From Alistipes sp. (lineage in GTDB: Bacteria > Bacteroidota > Bacteroidia > Bacteroidales > Rikenellaceae), in assembly GCA_017559685.1 (NCBI GenBank), contig JAFYQY010000113.1:1-13787 (forward strand): a DNA stretch of 13,787 bases. The letters are read 5' to 3'. The notes under the pieces were generated by a model. That model saw only the letters and a program-made list of their open reading frames with translations, did no database searches and was not told where the DNA came from. A program made the position numbers and the translations under genes. Shown here in pieces: positions 11,905 through 13,787 of this stretch (positions are counted from its first letter, which is position 1; every line of letters begins with the position of its first letter).

Positions 11905-13787
11905 ATGAAAAAACTTACACTTTGTTGCTTTGCAACAATCTTGGCGGTGACAGCGGTTGTTGCACAACCTCAACTCACACCGAAAAACATCGACAAAATC
12001 ATCAAGGAACTCACTCTCGAGGAGAAGGCTCACCTTGTAGTCGGCGCACGTCTCAAAGGCAACAAGGAGGCTGCAGGCGAGGTAGGCTACACTCGCAACA
12101 TCGTTCCAGGTGCAGCGGGCACAACCTACCCCATCGAGCGACTCGGCATTCCGCCCGTAGTTACCGCTGACGGCCCTGCAGGATTGCGCATCGCTCCTAA
12201 GCGAGAGGGCGACACCCAGACCTACTACTGTACAGGTTTTCCTGTAGGTATTCACCTCGCATCGACTTGGAACAACGACCTCATCTACAATGTGGGTGAG
12301 GCGATAGGTCAGGAGGTGAAGGAGTATGGCGTTGATGTACTGCTCGCACCAGGCGTGAACATTATGCGAAATCCACTCTGCGGACGCAACTTCGAGTACT
12401 ACTCAGAAGACCCTCTTTTGGCGGGTAAAACTGCGGCGGCAATGATCAACGGAGTGGAGAGCCACGGCGTAGGAACATCGCTCAAGCACTTTGCTGTTAA
12501 CAACCAGGAAATCAACCGATTGGCAAACGATTCTCGTCTCTCGATGCGTGCTTTGCGAGAGATATATTTGCGCAACTTCGAGATTGCTGTCAAGGAGTCG
12601 CAACCGTGGACAATTATGACCTCATACAACTATATAAATGGTCGCCACGCATCGGAGGATCCAGGTCTTTTGGAGACTATCTTGCGAGAGGAGTGGGGCT
12701 TCGAAGGTCTGGTTATGACCGACTGGGGCGGTGGCTACGATGCTGCGGCTCAAATCGCTGCCGGCAATGACCTCCTTATGCCTGGAAGCTATGCTCAATA
12801 CGAGGAGATTGTTGCAGCCGTTAAGTCGGGCAAACTCGCTGAGGCTGACCTCGACATTTGCGTTAAGCGCATTCTCGAATTGGTAGTTCGCTCACCTCGT
12901 TTCCAGGGCTACAAATTCTCGAACAAGCCCGATATGGAGGCACACGCAAAGCTCACCCGTGAGGTTGCATCGGAGGGATTCGTACTGTTGAAGAATAACG
13001 AGATGTCGCTCCCACTCAAGGGTAAGAAGGTGGCTCTTTTCGGTTCTACATCTTACAATTTCATCGCAGGTGGCAAGGGCTCGGGCGACGTAAACCGTCC
13101 TTATGTTGTCGATTTGCGTGAAGGTTTAATTAACAACGGTTTCGAGCTGAACAAGGAGTTGGATGCTGCCTACACCAAGCATATCGCTGCCGAGAAGAAG
13201 CGTCTTGCACCACAGAAGGCGTTGCGCAAGTGGTATGTTTACGACTTGCGTCCTAACGAGTTACAGCGTCCACACGACGATATCATCAAGGCAGCAGAGT
13301 CTGATGCCGAGGTGGCAATTGTAACCATCGGTCGCAATTCGGCCGAGGCATTCGATCGCTTCGTCGAGCGTGATTTCTTGCTCTGCCCAGATGAGGAGGC
13401 TTTGCTTACTGCCGTAAGCCGTGAGTTCCACAAGGTAGGCAAAAAGGTTATCGTGATTTTGAACATCTGCTCGCCAATGGAGATCGCTTCGTGGCGTGAT
13501 AAGGCCGACGCCATTCTCGTTTGCTGGATGCCTGGTCAGGAGGGTGGTAATTCGGTTGCCGATGTATTGCTCGGCAAGGTGTCGCCAAGCGGTCACCTCC
13601 CAACAACCTTCCCTATCAACTATGACGATGTTCGTTCGGCGAAGGACTTCCCTCGAAATGTACCTGAGAATGGTCTTAACCAGTCTCGTTTCAACATCTC
13701 GGAGGTGGGTAAGATTTACGACGTAAAGAATATCGACTACACCAACTACGTGGAGGATATCTATGTAGGTTATCGTGACTATGCAAC
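11905..13787 (+). CDS. Glycoside hydrolase family 3, beta-glucosidase-like (partial, 3' end missing)
   Basis: Secreted, probably periplasmic, beta-glycosidase. 627 codons are open to the window edge without a stop; typical relatives are longer by 100 or more residues. A signal peptide (MKKLTLCCFATILAVTAVVA) ends at residue 20. The N-terminal barrel shows VTADGPAGLR (D89), NIMRNPLCGRNFEYYSEDP (153-171), LKHF (K194, H195) and GLVMTDWGG with the predicted nucleophile D273. The second domain carries GGKGSGDV (389-396) and GRNSAEAFDR at 476-485, where E481 fits the usual acid/base neighbourhood, then MPGQEGG and PSGHLPTTFP. VEDIYVGYRDY at the end is where the C-terminal FnIII-like domain begins. 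It starts at ATG 11905 with its own promoter. The substrate (beta-glucoside, xyloside or other) is not decidable from motifs. Confidence 0.93.
   Translation, partial: MKKLTLCCFATILAVTAVVAQPQLTPKNIDKIIKELTLEEKAHLVVGARLKGNKEAAGEVGYTRNIVPGAAGTTYPIERLGIPPVVTADGPAGLRIAPKREGDTQTYYCTGFPVGIHLASTWNNDLIYNVGEAIGQEVKEYGVDVLLAPGVNIMRNPLCGRNFEYYSEDPLLAGKTAAAMINGVESHGVGTSLKHFAVNNQEINRLANDSRLSMRALREIYLRNFEIAVKESQPWTIMTSYNYINGRHASEDPGLLETILREEWGFEGLVMTDWGGGYDAAAQIAAGNDLLMPGSYAQYEEIVAAVKSGKLAEADLDICVKRILELVVRSPRFQGYKFSNKPDMEAHAKLTREVASEGFVLLKNNEMSLPLKGKKVALFGSTSYNFIAGGKGSGDVNRPYVVDLREGLINNGFELNKELDAAYTKHIAAEKKRLAPQKALRKWYVYDLRPNELQRPHDDIIKAAESDAEVAIVTIGRNSAEAFDRFVERDFLLCPDEEALLTAVSREFHKVGKKVIVILNICSPMEIASWRDKADAILVCWMPGQEGGNSVADVLLGKVSPSGHLPTTFPINYDDVRSAKDFPRNVPENGLNQSRFNISEVGKIYDVKNIDYTNYVEDIYVGYRDYA

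Overview
The window looks like chromosomal backbone DNA of a Bacteroidales bacterium. The evidence is the protein families (DUF4296 lipoprotein, Ig-like 'GGPKDTIPP' lipoprotein, OMP beta-barrel, single-chain GlyRS), AT-rich start regions, and promoters fitting the Bacteroidetes TTG / TAnnTTTG pattern. Frequent TCG and GAG codons and moderate GC make me lean to Rikenellaceae/Alistipes-like, but this is inference and the genus is unresolved. I see no phage, plasmid, CRISPR, tRNA or rRNA.

Layout. Bases 1-1469 (+ strand) carry the 3' end of glyS, then ruvX, a 123-bp structured repeat-like element, and def, closed by a strong hairpin terminator. From 11689 down to 1507, ten genes run on the minus strand in two blocks. 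The first block is a polysaccharide flippase, holB, folK, a small lipoprotein, a large Ig-like putative lipoprotein and an outer-membrane beta-barrel protein. The first four of these overlap by 1-8 nt at each junction. After a 104-bp gap filled with inverted heptanucleotide arrays comes the second block: rbfA, a LolC/E-type ABC permease, a DUF4296 lipoprotein and a cyclic amidohydrolase. The last two overlap by 83 bp. At 11765-11874 two divergent promoters drive the flippase operon leftward and a GH3 glycoside hydrolase rightward; the hydrolase runs off the window end.

Function. The genes mix core information processing (glycyl-tRNA charging, ribosome maturation, formyl removal, clamp-loader delta', rRNA/recombination nuclease, folate synthesis) with envelope biogenesis (flippase, lipoprotein-release permease, three lipoproteins or putative lipoproteins, one outer-membrane barrel). 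The GH3 enzyme is probably periplasmic glycan degradation.

I found no convincing new defence or biosynthetic system. The best leads are two noncoding elements: the 798-920 element with 13-bp terminal inverted repeats placed directly against the def start codon, and the 5092-5179 inverted heptad arrays.
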